Below, in pieces: positions 18,650 to 27,489 of a stretch of DNA of 64,000 bases; positions within the stretch are counted from its first letter, which is position 1; every line of letters begins with the position of its first letter. The position numbers were made by a program, and so were the translations under genes. The stretch is from the NCBI RefSeq assembly GCF_000576635.1, contig NZ_AVFL01000006.1:1-64000 (forward strand). Reading direction: 5' to 3'. This DNA is from Skermanella stibiiresistens SB22. Lineage in GTDB: Bacteria > Pseudomonadota > Alphaproteobacteria > Azospirillales > Azospirillaceae. The notes below the pieces were generated by a model. It ran no database searches and had not been told where the DNA came from. It saw only the letters and a program-made list of their open reading frames with translations.

Positions 18650-19084
18650 ATGCGGACTCTGGAACGCTGCCTCGCGCTCGCGCTGCTACTCGTGGGTGCC
18701 ATCGGCATCCATGGCGCGAGCGGCTTATCGCTGTGGGACGAGTACACCGTCGGCCCCGGCGCCGCCCCAATCACCTATGGCGCGATACTCATGGTGTGCG
18801 CCGCCGTGGTCGCGGTGAAGCCGTCAGGTGGTGGGCCGATCGACTGGGGGCCGTATTTCCCCCGCGCCATATCGCTGCTGGTGCTGGCGGCGGGGCTCGC
18901 CTTCTCCATCGATTATATCGGCTTCACCGGCGGGCTGTTCGCCTTCTCCTTCGCAGGTCTCGCCTTCGTCGCCCGCCTGCCACCGCTGAAGGCGCTGGCG
19001 CTCGCCGCCATCTGGGTCGCGCTTCTCTATTTCGTCTTCGTCCATCTCCTGAACATCCCGTTCCCGCGCGGATTGTGGATCTGA
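18650..19084 (+). CDS. TctB-like small membrane subunit
   Basis: A 144-residue protein with four predicted transmembrane segments (about residues 6-23, 44-57, 75-105 and 112-135), the size and layout of TctB subunits of tripartite tricarboxylate transporters. It starts MRTLERCLALALLLVGAIGI and contains FPRAISLLVLAAGL. It lies between the receptor and large-permease genes, which is decisive because TctB sequences vary widely. Confidence 0.82.
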   Translation: MRTLERCLALALLLVGAIGIHGASGLSLWDEYTVGPGAAPITYGAILMVCAAVVAVKPSGGGPIDWGPYFPRAISLLVLAAGLAFSIDYIGFTGGLFAFSFAGLAFVARLPPLKALALAAIWVALLYFVFVHLLNIPFPRGLWI

Positions 19085-19102
19085 GGCGCGAAGGATTTCC
19101 CC

Positions 19103-20608
19103 ATGGAATACGACGTCCTTTCCGCCCTTGGCGGCGGCTTCGCCCGCATGATGGACTGGCGGATGCTGGCCGCCTGCCTTGCCGGCACCTTCGCCGGCAC
19201 GCTGGTCGGCGTGCTGCCGGGCCTCGGCCCCTCGGCCGCCATCGCGGTGCTGCTGCCCGTCACCTATGGCGCGGACCCGCTCTTCGCGCTCGTCGCGATG
19301 TCTGGCGTCTATGTCGGCGCGATGTATGGCGGCACCATCACCTCGGTGATGCTCAACGTGCCGGGCGAGAGCGCCTCGGTGGTGACGACCTTCGACGGTT
19401 ACCCGCTGGCGAAGCAGGGCAAGGGCGCGCTCGCGCTCGGTCTCGCCGCCATCGGCTCGTTCCTGGCGGGCACGCTCGGCCTCGTCTTCCTCACGATCGT
19501 CGCCATCCCTCTCGCGAGCTTCGCGCTCAAATTCGGTCCGGCCGAGTATTTCGCGGTGATGATCCTCGCCTTCACGCTGATCGCCGCGTTGACCGGCGGC
19601 AGCGTGGTGAAGGCGACCATGGCGCTGGCCTTCGGGCTACTGATCGGCACGGTGGGACAGGATATCGTCTCCGGCTTTCCGCGCCTGACCTTCGGCAGCA
19701 TGGACTTGCTCGACGGCATCAACTTCCTTCCCGCCGTGGTCGGCATGTTCGGGCTGGCCGAAGTTCTCCAGGATATCTCCAACCCTTCGAGCTTCCTCAC
19801 GGACAAGAAGTCCCGCTTTCGCCTGCGGGAAGTCATTCCCACCCGCGCGGAATTCCGTGAGACCATCGGCGCCATGTTTCGCGGCGGTTTCCTTGGCTTC
19901 TTCATCGGGGTGCTGCCCGGCGCGGGCGCGACGATCGCGAGCTTCCTGTCCTACGGGATCGAGAAACGCGTCTCGAAGCACCCCGAACAGTTCGGCAAGG
20001 GCGCGTTGTGCGGTGTCGCCGGGCCGGAATCGGCGAACAACGCCGCGAGTTCCGGCGCGTTCGTGCCTCTTCTGTCGCTCGGTATCCCCGGCTCCTCGAC
20101 CACCGCCGTTCTGCTCGGCGCGCTCGTGCTGCTTGGCATCCAGCCCGGGCCGCGCCTGTTCGCGGAACATCCGGACGTGGTGTGGGGACTGATCGCCAGC
20201 CTCTACATCGGCAATGTGATGCTGCTGATCCAGAACACGGTGATGGTGCCGTTCTTCGTCTGGCTGCTGCGGGTCGCGCAGAAGGTGCTGCCCGTCGTCG
20301 TGGCGACGCTGTGCTTCATCGGCGTCTACAGCATCAACAACTCGATGACCGACATCTGGATCATGCTGGCCTTCACCGTGCTCGGCTGCCTGTTCAAATA
20401 TGCCGACATCCCCGCCAGCCCGGTCATCATCGCCCTCGTTCTTGGTCCGATGGCTGAAGCCTCGTTCCGGCAGGCGCTGGTGATCTCGTCCGGCTCGCCG
20501 CTCGTCTTCCTCACCCACCCGATCTCCGCCGTGCTGCTCCTGATCTCGGCGCTGACGCTGATCTATCCCCTGCTGCGCCGCGGGCCCGGCATGGCGGAAG
20601 CCGCCTGA
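19103..20608 (+). CDS. TctA large permease subunit
   Basis: A 501-residue membrane protein with about 11-12 helices. Family motifs are GVLPGLGPSAAIAVLLPVTY near the N-terminus, YVGAMYGGTITSVMLNVPGE, and a repeat of the pattern at FFIGVLPGAGATIASFLSY and GPESANNAASSGAFVPLLSL. These glycine-rich repeats form the substrate path. AAGGA precedes the ATG. With TctC and TctB it makes a cation-coupled carboxylate importer. Confidence 0.92.
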   Translation: MEYDVLSALGGGFARMMDWRMLAACLAGTFAGTLVGVLPGLGPSAAIAVLLPVTYGADPLFALVAMSGVYVGAMYGGTITSVMLNVPGESASVVTTFDGYPLAKQGKGALALGLAAIGSFLAGTLGLVFLTIVAIPLASFALKFGPAEYFAVMILAFTLIAALTGGSVVKATMALAFGLLIGTVGQDIVSGFPRLTFGSMDLLDGINFLPAVVGMFGLAEVLQDISNPSSFLTDKKSRFRLREVIPTRAEFRETIGAMFRGGFLGFFIGVLPGAGATIASFLSYGIEKRVSKHPEQFGKGALCGVAGPESANNAASSGAFVPLLSLGIPGSSTTAVLLGALVLLGIQPGPRLFAEHPDVVWGLIASLYIGNVMLLIQNTVMVPFFVWLLRVAQKVLPVVVATLCFIGVYSINNSMTDIWIMLAFTVLGCLFKYADIPASPVIIALVLGPMAEASFRQALVISSGSPLVFLTHPISAVLLLISALTLIYPLLRRGPGMAEAA

Positions 20609-20659
20609 TCGCCGCCGCTCCGACCGCCCGCCCGCCCTTTTCGCCGTTTTGAGGTTTCC

Positions 20660-21802
20660 ATGCGCATCACCGACATCAAGGCCTTCCCGATCTCCTCGCC
20701 GATCCCGCCGGAAAAGCAGAACCGGCTCGGCATCGGCCGCCTCGCCAAGCGCGACGCGGTGCTGGTGAAGGTGTTCACCGACGAAGGCATCATCGGTTGG
20801 GGCGAGGCCCATCACGGCCGCAATCCCGGCGCGGTGGCGAACATCGTCAACAATACTATGCACCAGCTCGTCGTCGGCATGGACCCGACCGACACGGTCG
20901 CGATCTGGGACAAGGTCTACAAGGCGCAGGTCGCCAGCCACGGCATGGGTGCGGGCTCGGTGATCGCGCTCTCCGGCGTCGACATGGCGTGCTGGGACAT
21001 TCGCGGCAAGGCGGTCGGCTGGCCGGTCTGGAAGCTTTTGGGCGGCAGCGACAAGAAGATTCCCGCCTATGCCGGCGGCGGCGGCGCGCTCGGCATCGGG
21101 CGCGGGCCGGAGGAACTCGCGGACGAGGTCGCCTCCTTCGCCGCCAAGGGCTACAAGGCGGTGAAGCTGCGCATCGGGCAGGCGGTGGACAAGGACATCG
21201 CCCGCGTCGCCGCCGTGCGCAAGGCGTTCGACAAGATCGACATCCTCACCGACGCCAACACCGCCTACACGCTCGACGACGCCCGCCGAGTCATGCCGGC
21301 CCTGGCGGAAATGGGCGTGTCGTGGCTTGAGGAGCCGTTCCCGCCCAACGATTACCGCTCTTACGAGATCGCCTCGAAATACTCGAGTACGCCGCTGGCG
21401 CTGGGCGAGAACAACTACACGCGCTTCGAATTCGTGAAGCACATCGAATCGGGCGCCGTGCGCGTCTTCCAGCCCGACGTCGGCAAGACGGGTGGCTTCA
21501 CCGAGATCATGCGCATCGCCGCGATGGCCTCGGCGTGGGGCGTGAAGATCAACCCGCATGGCGGTGTCACCGGTCTCGACCTCGCCGCCGGCATCCACGT
21601 CCTCGCCTCGATCGACAATGGCGGGTACTTCGAAGCCAGCGAAGGCTACAATCCCCAGCGATCGGCGCCGTTCGACCGTTCGCCCTACGAGATGGATTCC
21701 GACGGCTTCGTGCGCCCGCTCGACCGTCCCGGCATCGGACTCGAGGTGGATGAGAGCTTCATCGAGAGGAACCCGGTGATCGAAGGTCCGGGCTTCGTCT
21801 AA
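20660..21802 (+). CDS. Enolase-superfamily racemase/dehydratase (MR/MLE), copy 3
   Basis: A 380-residue enzyme. The barrel motifs are KAVKLRIG with K169 (the second Lys of KxK is Arg171), D198 (LTDANTAY), E224 (WLEEPFPP), E250 (LGENNY), D273 (QPDVGKTGG) and H300 (INPHGG). The KxR form of the motif and the His-Asp dyad suggest an acid-sugar dehydratase or related racemase. It sits between the tricarboxylate transporter and an ArgH-like lyase, so all are likely to work on the same imported acid. GAGG lies before the ATG at 20660. Confidence 0.85.
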   Translation: MRITDIKAFPISSPIPPEKQNRLGIGRLAKRDAVLVKVFTDEGIIGWGEAHHGRNPGAVANIVNNTMHQLVVGMDPTDTVAIWDKVYKAQVASHGMGAGSVIALSGVDMACWDIRGKAVGWPVWKLLGGSDKKIPAYAGGGGALGIGRGPEELADEVASFAAKGYKAVKLRIGQAVDKDIARVAAVRKAFDKIDILTDANTAYTLDDARRVMPALAEMGVSWLEEPFPPNDYRSYEIASKYSSTPLALGENNYTRFEFVKHIESGAVRVFQPDVGKTGGFTEIMRIAAMASAWGVKINPHGGVTGLDLAAGIHVLASIDNGGYFEASEGYNPQRSAPFDRSPYEMDSDGFVRPLDRPGIGLEVDESFIERNPVIEGPGFV

Positions 21803-21826
21803 GCGCCGGGTTGAAAAGGAAACATC

Positions 21827-23380
21827 ATGAGCGAAGAAAAAGTCTCGCTGCGCGAGCGCGTCAAGCTGCCCCCCGCGGCGGCGCTGGTGGACGCCTATTA
21901 CCGTCCCGCCATCGCCTATGGGACGAAATACATGTTCGGCGAGGAGATGCGCATCCATCTCGCACACGGCCTGATGCTGGCGCGCCAAGGCATCGTATCC
22001 GGCGAGGACATCGCGAAGACGCTGCGGACGGTCCTCGATCTGCGCGCGGCCGGCCCCGAGGCGCTCGACATCGACTATCAGCAGGAGGATCTCTACTCCT
22101 ACAACGAGCGCTTCATCGTCAGCGCGCTTGGCCCCGATGTCGGCGGACGCCTGCACACCGCGCGCTCGCGCAACGATCTCAACATCACCTCGTGGCGCAT
22201 GGCGCTGCGTCGCCGTCTTGTCCAGCTCTCGGAGACGCTGAATGCCCTGCGCGAGATCTGCCTGCGCCTCGCGCGGGAGCATGCCGGGACCATCATGCCG
22301 GGTTACACCCACACGCAGCACGCCCAGCCGATCTCTCTCGGCTATTACCTGCTGGCCTATGCCGACATGCTGGAGCGGGACGCCGAGCGCCTGGCCGGCG
22401 CGCTCGACCGCTGCGACCGATGCCCGCTCGGCGCCGGCGCCCTCACCACCACCGCCTTCCCGATCGACCGCGACCACACGGCCGAACTACTCGGCTTCCC
22501 CCGTCTGATGGAAGTCGCCTACGACGCGGTGTCCTCGCGCGACGACGCCCATGAGGCGGTCTCCGCGATGGCCATCATGATGACCGGCGTCTCGCGTCTC
22601 GCCACCGATCTGCAGGAGTGGAACACGCTCGAATACGGCTTCATCGAGCTGAGCGACGCTTTCTCCAGCGTCTCCTCGATCATGCCGCAGAAGAAGAACC
22701 CGCAGGGCCTCGAATACATCAAGACCGCCGCGGCCTATGTCACCGGCTCGATGGGCACCGTGCTCGCCTGCAGCAAGAACACGCATTTCGCCGATGTGAA
22801 TGACGGCGTGACCGGCCTCAACGCCGCGACCATGGACGCGGTGGAGCGCTCGACCCACGCCCTCGCCGTGGCGGCCGGCGTCGTCGACACCCTCAGCGTC
22901 CACCCCGAGGCGATGCTGCGCTCGGCCGCCATCGGCTTCGGCACCGCGACCGAACTCGCCGACGTCATCGTGCGCGAGACTGGCCTCTCCTTCCGCAAGG
23001 CCCATAACATCGTCGGCCGCGTCGTCCGCGAAGCGCTGGAGAGCGGGCGCATCGCGCCGGAGATGACCGCCAGCGACATCGATACCGCGAGCCGAGCGCT
23101 GTTCGGCCAGCCCTGCGTGATCAGCGATCAGGCGGTTGAGCGCGCGCTCGATCCGCGTGGGAATGTCGAGGCCCGCGCCGTGCGCGGTGGCCCCTCCACG
23201 AGCGAGGTCAACCGCATGGCAAGCGAACGGCTCGCGCGTCTCGAAGCGGACCGCGCGAAGATCGCCGCCGTCGTGAATCGGCTTGCCGAAGCCGATGCCC
23301 GCATCGAAACCGAGGTCGCGGCGCTGCTCGCCCAGTGCTCGGCTCACGTCAAACAACTAGACGGTGCCGTCCGCGAATAG
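21827..23380 (+). CDS. Argininosuccinate-lyase-like enzyme (fumarase/aspartase superfamily)
   Basis: A 517-residue lyase with the ArgH pattern: GGRLHTARSRNDLN (substrate-binding region), a catalytic-His region PGYTHTQHAQPISLGYYL, and the mobile loop SSIMPQKKNPQGLEYIK that carries the catalytic Ser. It is longer than typical ArgH (about 460 residues), with extra C-terminal sequence. Its place in a catabolic operon, not next to arginine genes, suggests it releases fumarate from an N-substituted aspartate, as the related ethylenediamine-disuccinate lyases do. That substrate is inference. AAGGA precedes the ATG. Confidence 0.78.
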   Translation: MSEEKVSLRERVKLPPAAALVDAYYRPAIAYGTKYMFGEEMRIHLAHGLMLARQGIVSGEDIAKTLRTVLDLRAAGPEALDIDYQQEDLYSYNERFIVSALGPDVGGRLHTARSRNDLNITSWRMALRRRLVQLSETLNALREICLRLAREHAGTIMPGYTHTQHAQPISLGYYLLAYADMLERDAERLAGALDRCDRCPLGAGALTTTAFPIDRDHTAELLGFPRLMEVAYDAVSSRDDAHEAVSAMAIMMTGVSRLATDLQEWNTLEYGFIELSDAFSSVSSIMPQKKNPQGLEYIKTAAAYVTGSMGTVLACSKNTHFADVNDGVTGLNAATMDAVERSTHALAVAAGVVDTLSVHPEAMLRSAAIGFGTATELADVIVRETGLSFRKAHNIVGRVVREALESGRIAPEMTASDIDTASRALFGQPCVISDQAVERALDPRGNVEARAVRGGPSTSEVNRMASERLARLEADRAKIAAVVNRLAEADARIETEVAALLAQCSAHVKQLDGAVRE

Positions 23381-23384
23381 GTTC

Positions 23385-24005
23385 TCAAGCCTTTCCGCGC
23401 GCCGGCAGGATGAGGGACCGCGTATCGAAGATCGCCTTGGCGACGGCCACCACCACCAAGGCGCAAAGCGCGGCTTTCGACATCGTCCCCATCGTCCCCT
23501 CGATCAACAACGCGTGGATCACAGTGCCAAGGACGACGACCATCGCGAGCGTCGTGTGGATCAGACGCCAAACCCTTAGCCTGAGGCGCAACCGCCGTCG
23601 CAGCGCGGCCAGGAGTGCTGTCGCGAACACCGCCCACATCGCGATCACGCCCCAGGCGGAGAAAGGGGTCGGCGAGCGGAAGAGCAGGGCGTCGATCACG
23701 TCCGGCGGGCTCGTCAGCCACAGGCCCCCGACATGAACGCCGACCGCCGCCGCGAGCCCGCTCCCAATCCAGGCGTGCGCCCGGCGCCCGGGTCCCGCAC
23801 GCAGGCCCGGCAGGTATCCCGCCGCCAGCAAAGGCTGCAGGAGGAGAAGCGCGAGCGCGACCACCCCCGCGAAGCCGGCTACGATGTAGACTGGTTCGCG
23901 CCATGCGAGCAACGGACTCGTCACCGCCACCGCGATCGGCGGGACAAGCGCGGCCGCGAGGGCGGCCCAGATCAAGATCGCGCGAAAGGAAGGCAAGCGG
24001 GTCAC
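23385..24005 (-). CDS. Ferric-reductase-like heme membrane protein (MsrQ-like)
   Basis: A 206-residue integral membrane protein with about six helices and the PF01794 pattern: H77-x13-H91 on one helix and H150-x13-H164 on another, the usual four ligands for two b-type hemes. There is no flavin or NAD(P)H domain, so it resembles MsrQ/YedZ proteins, which pass electrons across the membrane to a periplasmic partner. Its start overlaps the stop of the upstream Tat-exported dioxygenase-fold gene (ATGA), so that protein is the probable partner. Confidence 0.8.
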   Translation of the reverse strand: MTRLPSFRAILIWAALAAALVPPIAVAVTSPLLAWREPVYIVAGFAGVVALALLLLQPLLAAGYLPGLRAGPGRRAHAWIGSGLAAAVGVHVGGLWLTSPPDVIDALLFRSPTPFSAWGVIAMWAVFATALLAALRRRLRLRLRVWRLIHTTLAMVVVLGTVIHALLIEGTMGTMSKAALCALVVVAVAKAIFDTRSLILPARGKA

Positions 24006-24514
24006 GCCGGCCGCAGGACGAAGTGGGCGCTCAGGCTCGTCTCGCTCGCGCCGCGCATGACCGGGCGCAGAAAGACGGTCTCGAACCGTTTGCCGTCGAA
24101 GTCCGCGTCATAGGCGAGATGTCCGTGGGGCTGGCCGAAGGTTGGTACGATCTGCGGCATTTCCATTCGAAACACACCATCGGCATCCGTCAGCGTGGCC
24201 CCATGGCTTTCCGGGTCGCGCTCGTGCCCCTCGGTCGTATGCGCCCAGATCTGGATGCGCACGCCCTGGAGTGGGGCACCGTCGCCCGCGCGCAGCACCG
24301 TACCCGTCATCCAAAAACCGCCGCCGCCGATGCGCTCCACGACGGGCGCACCGGGCAGGTAGTTGTTGGCGCCGCCCCGCATCGTCGGCGTCGGCGCGAG
24401 GCCCTGCGCCCGAGCAGGCGCGAAAAGGCCCGAGACGCCAGTCGCGAGCGCCACTCCAACGGCGGAAGTCCCGGCCATGAGCAAGGTCCGGCGCGTCTGT
24501 GGGGCGGAGTTCAT
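24002..24514 (-). CDS. Tat-exported intradiol-dioxygenase-fold protein
   Basis: A 170-residue protein with a twin-arginine-type leader (TRRTLLMAGTSAVGVALATG) followed by an intradiol ring-cleavage dioxygenase core: NNYLPGAPV, then GTVLRAGDGAPLQGVRIQIW, TDADGVFRMEMP and PHGHLAYD. The last supplies the two His ligands. The second iron-binding Tyr of catechol dioxygenases, expected in a GxYxFxT...PY block, is not evident here (GVFRMEMP...PTF). The ATG at 24514 follows AGAGGAG at good spacing. It is exported folded to the periplasm and coupled to the heme membrane gene. It may be a redox protein more than a ring-cleaving enzyme. Confidence 0.72.
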   Translation of the reverse strand: MNSAPQTRRTLLMAGTSAVGVALATGVSGLFAPARAQGLAPTPTMRGGANNYLPGAPVVERIGGGGFWMTGTVLRAGDGAPLQGVRIQIWAHTTEGHERDPESHGATLTDADGVFRMEMPQIVPTFGQPHGHLAYDADFDGKRFETVFLRPVMRGASETSLSAHFVLRPA

Positions 24515-24790
24515 TCCGATATCTCCTCTCATCATGGATGGCGCGTACGCCTCCTCGTTCACAAACCCTATGTAGGTGATGGAGGCGCGGGGTGAAGCAT
24601 GCGTCGGGCATTGTCACGGCGACCGTGGCGTTCCGCCACTTACGACGACAGCCTATCTGGATGCGGCCGATCTCCCACGCCCGCCACCAGTCCCCCTCGC
24701 CGTCATCCAGCACGCCGATTGTAGCACCCACCCGCTTCCAACATTAGCCTTAAGCCTTCAGGTTGAATTCCTTTCATCGAGCACCAGCAT

Positions 24791-25078
24791 ATGCCCCCGT
24801 CGCCAGCTCCGCTTCTCGCCCCCGGAATGCGCGTCCTGTGCCGGGATGCGGAGTGGCTGGTGCATCGGGTCGACAAGCTCGACCATACCGGCGGTTCGCA
24901 GATCGCCCATTGCACGGGTGCTGACGAGATGGTGCGAGGGCATCAGGCGGCCTTCGTCACCGATCTGGATCAGGTCGTCCAGATCGACCCCAAGGAAACC
25001 CGGCTGACCCGCGACACCAGCCATGGTTTCCACAAGGGCAAGCTGTTCCTGGGGGCGCAGTTGCGCCAGATGACCTGA
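24791..25078 (+). pseudogene. N-terminal fragment of a SNF2-type helicase (defence-island type)
   Basis: The frame reads LLAPGMRVLCRDAEWLVHRV, then HCTGADEMVRGHQAAFVTDL, QIDPKETRL and FLGAQLRQM. This is the opening of the large SNF2-like helicases found in phage-defence islands (DISARM-type and related). The protein stops after 95 residues, before any helicase motif, whereas the family normally exceeds 900 residues. A short different-frame remnant follows at 25081-25191, then the IS3-type element, so the rest was deleted. Family assignment is from pattern memory. Confidence 0.5.
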
Positions 25079-25080
25079 AT

Positions 25081-25191
25081 GAAAGCGAAAAATACGGTCG
25101 TGACCGTCAATCCAACTGGAAGAAGAACCATTTCGAGGCGGCGGATCAGGCGACGACGCGGCTGATCCTGGCGATCGAGGGGGCACGGTGA
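25081..25191 (+). pseudogene. C-terminal coding remnant, family unclear
   Basis: In the frame ending at the TGA at 25189-25191 the sequence reads SEKYGRDRQSNWKKN and then TTRLILAIEGAR. It looks like a genuine protein C-terminus, rich in helix-forming residues, but has no start of its own. It follows the helicase fragment with a frame change and may be the end of the same or a neighbouring defence gene after an internal deletion. Confidence 0.3.
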
Positions 25192-25334
25192 GGGGGCGGC
25201 ACCCCGCTCACCCCCAACGCTTTGACGGTTCGCGACCGTTTTGCTGTCCCCCCATCCGTGATGAAATGTCATCATTTGTCATCGGGACGCCGAAGGAATC
25301 CGCTGGAGTGAACCCTTAGGCTGAGACAGGGAAA

Positions 25335-26231
25335 TTAATGACAGGTGGTTCGCGAGCGGCCGTCCGGGGGTACCCCCGGACGGCCGCTCGCGAACTGTTG
25401 TTCGAACTCCACCGGTGGCCGGTACCGCAAGGCCGAGTGGAGGCGTTGTTGATTGTAGACGGTTTCGATGAATGGACCCAGTTGCTCGCGCGCTTGATCC
25501 AGATCACGGTATATCGTGCCGTCGACCTGCTCCGCCTTCAGGGTTTTCATGAAGCTCTCGGCCTTGGCGTTGTCGTAGGGATTGGCGATCCGGCTCATGC
25601 TTGGCGTGATGCCATGCTCCTCCAATCGCCTGGCGTATTCGGCGCAGGCATACTGGACACCCCGGTCGGAGTGGTGGATCAGACTGTCCGGCGCGGGACG
25701 GCGATCCGCTATCGCCATGTCGAGCGCCGCCACCGCCAGTTCCGCCCGCAGGTGGGGCGCCATCGCCCAACCCACGACACGGCGGCTGAAGGCATCCAGC
25801 ACGATCGCGAGATAGGCGAACTCCTCGCGCAGGCGCACATAGGTGATGTCCGCGACCCACAACTGGTTCAGGGCCGCCACGTCCAAGCCGCGGGCGAGGT
25901 TCGGCACGATCCGCCAGTCATGCCGGCTGTCCGTCGTCACCGGCACGAAGGGCCGCCGGGGCAGGCACAGCAGGTTATCCTCCCGCATCAACCGCAGAAC
26001 GCGCTTGTGGTTGACCGCCCAACCCTCGCGCTTGAGCTGGGCGGTCAGCCGGCGATAACCGTAGCGCCGATTCTCCAGCGCCGCCCGCTGAAGCGCGTCA
26101 CGCACGCCCGTCTCCTCCACGCGTGGCGCCGAGGTCTGCCAATACCGATAAAAGCCGGCCCGGCTGACGCCGGCGAGCCGGCATAGGCGCTCGATGGTGG
26201 CTTGGCCTTGCGGTCGGGACGCGTCGGTCAT
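25335..26231 (-). CDS. IS3-family transposase OrfB
   Basis: A 298-residue DDE integrase-like transposase. After an N-terminal HTH_21-type region (ALENRRYGYRRLTAQLKREG) comes the rve core: WVADITYVRLREEFAYLAIV holds the first Asp, LIHHSDRGVQYACAEYARRL the second, and PYDNAKAESFMKTLKAEQV the Glu. The gene starts with an ATGA overlap on the orfA stop, so translational coupling is likely in place of the programmed frameshift seen in many IS3 members. The stop lies within the left terminal repeat. Confidence 0.93.
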   Translation of the reverse strand: MTDASRPQGQATIERLCRLAGVSRAGFYRYWQTSAPRVEETGVRDALQRAALENRRYGYRRLTAQLKREGWAVNHKRVLRLMREDNLLCLPRRPFVPVTTDSRHDWRIVPNLARGLDVAALNQLWVADITYVRLREEFAYLAIVLDAFSRRVVGWAMAPHLRAELAVAALDMAIADRRPAPDSLIHHSDRGVQYACAEYARRLEEHGITPSMSRIANPYDNAKAESFMKTLKAEQVDGTIYRDLDQAREQLGPFIETVYNQQRLHSALRYRPPVEFEQQFASGRPGVPPDGRSRTTCH

Positions 26232-26608
26232 CGTTCGGATGACTTCGTAGACGCCGTCGCGCCAAGCCCCACGCTCGGCTGGCGTCTTCCCTCGATATGA
26301 CGCAAGGCTCGCTGAAAAAAATCCAGGTCCACCTGCTGACGCCCAATCATCCGCTCAAGCTCCGCGACCCGCGCTTGCGCCGAAGCGGGAGCGACGACGA
26401 CCGATCCCAGTGGAACGGCGTGCGGCTGTCCCTTGCCACGCAACGCCTCGGGACCGCCTTCGAGGACCCGCTTGCGCCACGTGTGGATCAATTGTCGCGC
26501 CACTCCCAATTCCCGCGCCAAGGCGCTGACGTTCTCACCGGCTTCCAGCCGGCGAACCGCGCCAAGCTTGAAATCCCGGCTGAAAACCCTCGGCTCTTCC
26601 TTCGACAT
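26228..26608 (-). CDS. IS3-family transposase OrfA
   Basis: A 126-residue HTH protein of the IS3 family. The helix-turn-helix lies at FSRDFKLGAVRRLEAGENVS with ARELGVARQLIHTWRKRV next, and a leucine-zipper-like stretch follows (RVAELERMIGRQQVDLDFFQ). It binds the IS ends and works with OrfB. Confidence 0.92.
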   Translation of the reverse strand: MSKEEPRVFSRDFKLGAVRRLEAGENVSALARELGVARQLIHTWRKRVLEGGPEALRGKGQPHAVPLGSVVVAPASAQARVAELERMIGRQQVDLDFFQRALRHIEGRRQPSVGLGATASTKSSER

Positions 26609-26656
26609 TCGGTCACCCCCTGCAGGAAAGTGTCATCATTTCCCTGTCTCAGTCTA

Positions 26657-26971
26657 GGGGGGCACTCCACTTCGCCGCGATCGAGATTTCGCTGACCAAG
26701 GTATTCGGCGGCAGCCGCTACAGCGTCGCCAGCAACTGAACGCTCATCACCCGGATGGCAACCGATACCGGCCTGATCAGCGAGGTCCACAACGACGACA
26801 ACCGCAATCATCCGCGCGAGGTCGTGGATATCGTCGAGAACGAATTGACCCCACTGATGATCGGACAGGACGTCTTCGCGATCGGGCGGATCGGTTACGT
26901 CAGGTTTCGCGCCAGCTTGCTGGCGGACGGAGGATTGAGGTGGAGCAGCCCTTTATGAAGGGAGATGAACA
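26657..26971 (+). other. Degraded coding-like stretch between two IS elements
   Basis: Two partial frames look protein-like but are broken. One ends SLTKVFGGSRYSVASN with a stop at about 26739. The other runs from about 26740 to 26958 and contains HNDDNRNHPREVVDIVENEL. I do not recognise either. They may be relics of the defence-type genes on the other side of the IS3 element or of another IS. Confidence 0.3.
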
Positions 26972-27403
26972 ATGCTCTGCCCGCGTTGCTGTTCGGCCAA
27001 GACGACGGAGCGCTCGGATCGGACGGCACATGGCTATCGGCATTTCCGGTGCCGGGGCTGCGGGCGGGGCTTCAATGAGCGGACCCGCTCGGTGCTGAAC
27101 CGGCTTCAACCGCCAACCGACATGGTTCTTCTGATCCTGCTGCCGCGCGGCATGGTGTTCAGCCATGAAGCGATCCGCGACTGGGAAGCCAGCCTGGCGC
27201 CGCTGCTGACCGATGCTCTGCGCCAGCGCCGCAAGGGCAAGGCTGGCCGAAGCTGGTATGCCAGCTACCCGCGAACCCTCGACGAGGTGCGCGACTTCCT
27301 CCGACCAGCCACTCGGCGCAAGGAGCACGCGTCCGCGGCCCGGCGACGGGCGATCCATGTCCAGAGAGTCGCCGCCCTACGCGATGTGCTCGCCGTCGCC
27401 TGA
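26972..27403 (+). pseudogene. IS6-type transposase, internally deleted
   Basis: The N-terminus has the zinc-finger start MLCPRCCSAKTTERSDRTAH and FRCRGCGRGFNERT, and RGMVFSHEAIRDWEASLAPL, all typical of IS6-family transposases. Immediately after GKAGRSWYA, where the DDE core should begin, the sequence jumps to the C-terminal tail LDEVRDFLRPATRRKEH. About 100 residues with all catalytic acids are missing, in frame, so the protein cannot transpose. Confidence 0.72.
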
Positions 27404-27489
27404 CGACCACACCGCTCGCCAGGGCTGATCGTGCCTCCGATCGGAACTGGCGCGAGACCTGACGGAACCTACCAACCTCCTGGTCGGCT

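Larger units (their letters stand above)
25317..26656 (-). mobile_element. IS3-type insertion sequence
   Basis: An element of about 1.34 kb carrying orfA and orfB on the minus strand. Terminal inverted repeats lie at 25317-25335 and 26638-26656; read inward they match at 18 of 19 positions, starting TAG(G/A)CTGAGACAGGGAAAT. Both genes look intact. No clear short target duplication is seen at the junctions. Confidence 0.85.

Noticed and set aside
19637-22477. A very long open frame on the minus strand, over 900 codons
   Set aside because: It lies opposite TctA, an enolase-family gene and the ArgH-like gene, which have clear family motifs. GC-rich coding DNA often leaves an open antisense frame.
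25264-25280. The string TGTCATCATTT near the left side of the IS3 element, repeated near its right end
   Set aside because: One copy is inside the IS and the other is in the flank about 40 bases from the left end, so it is not a target duplication; most likely chance or an old IS end.
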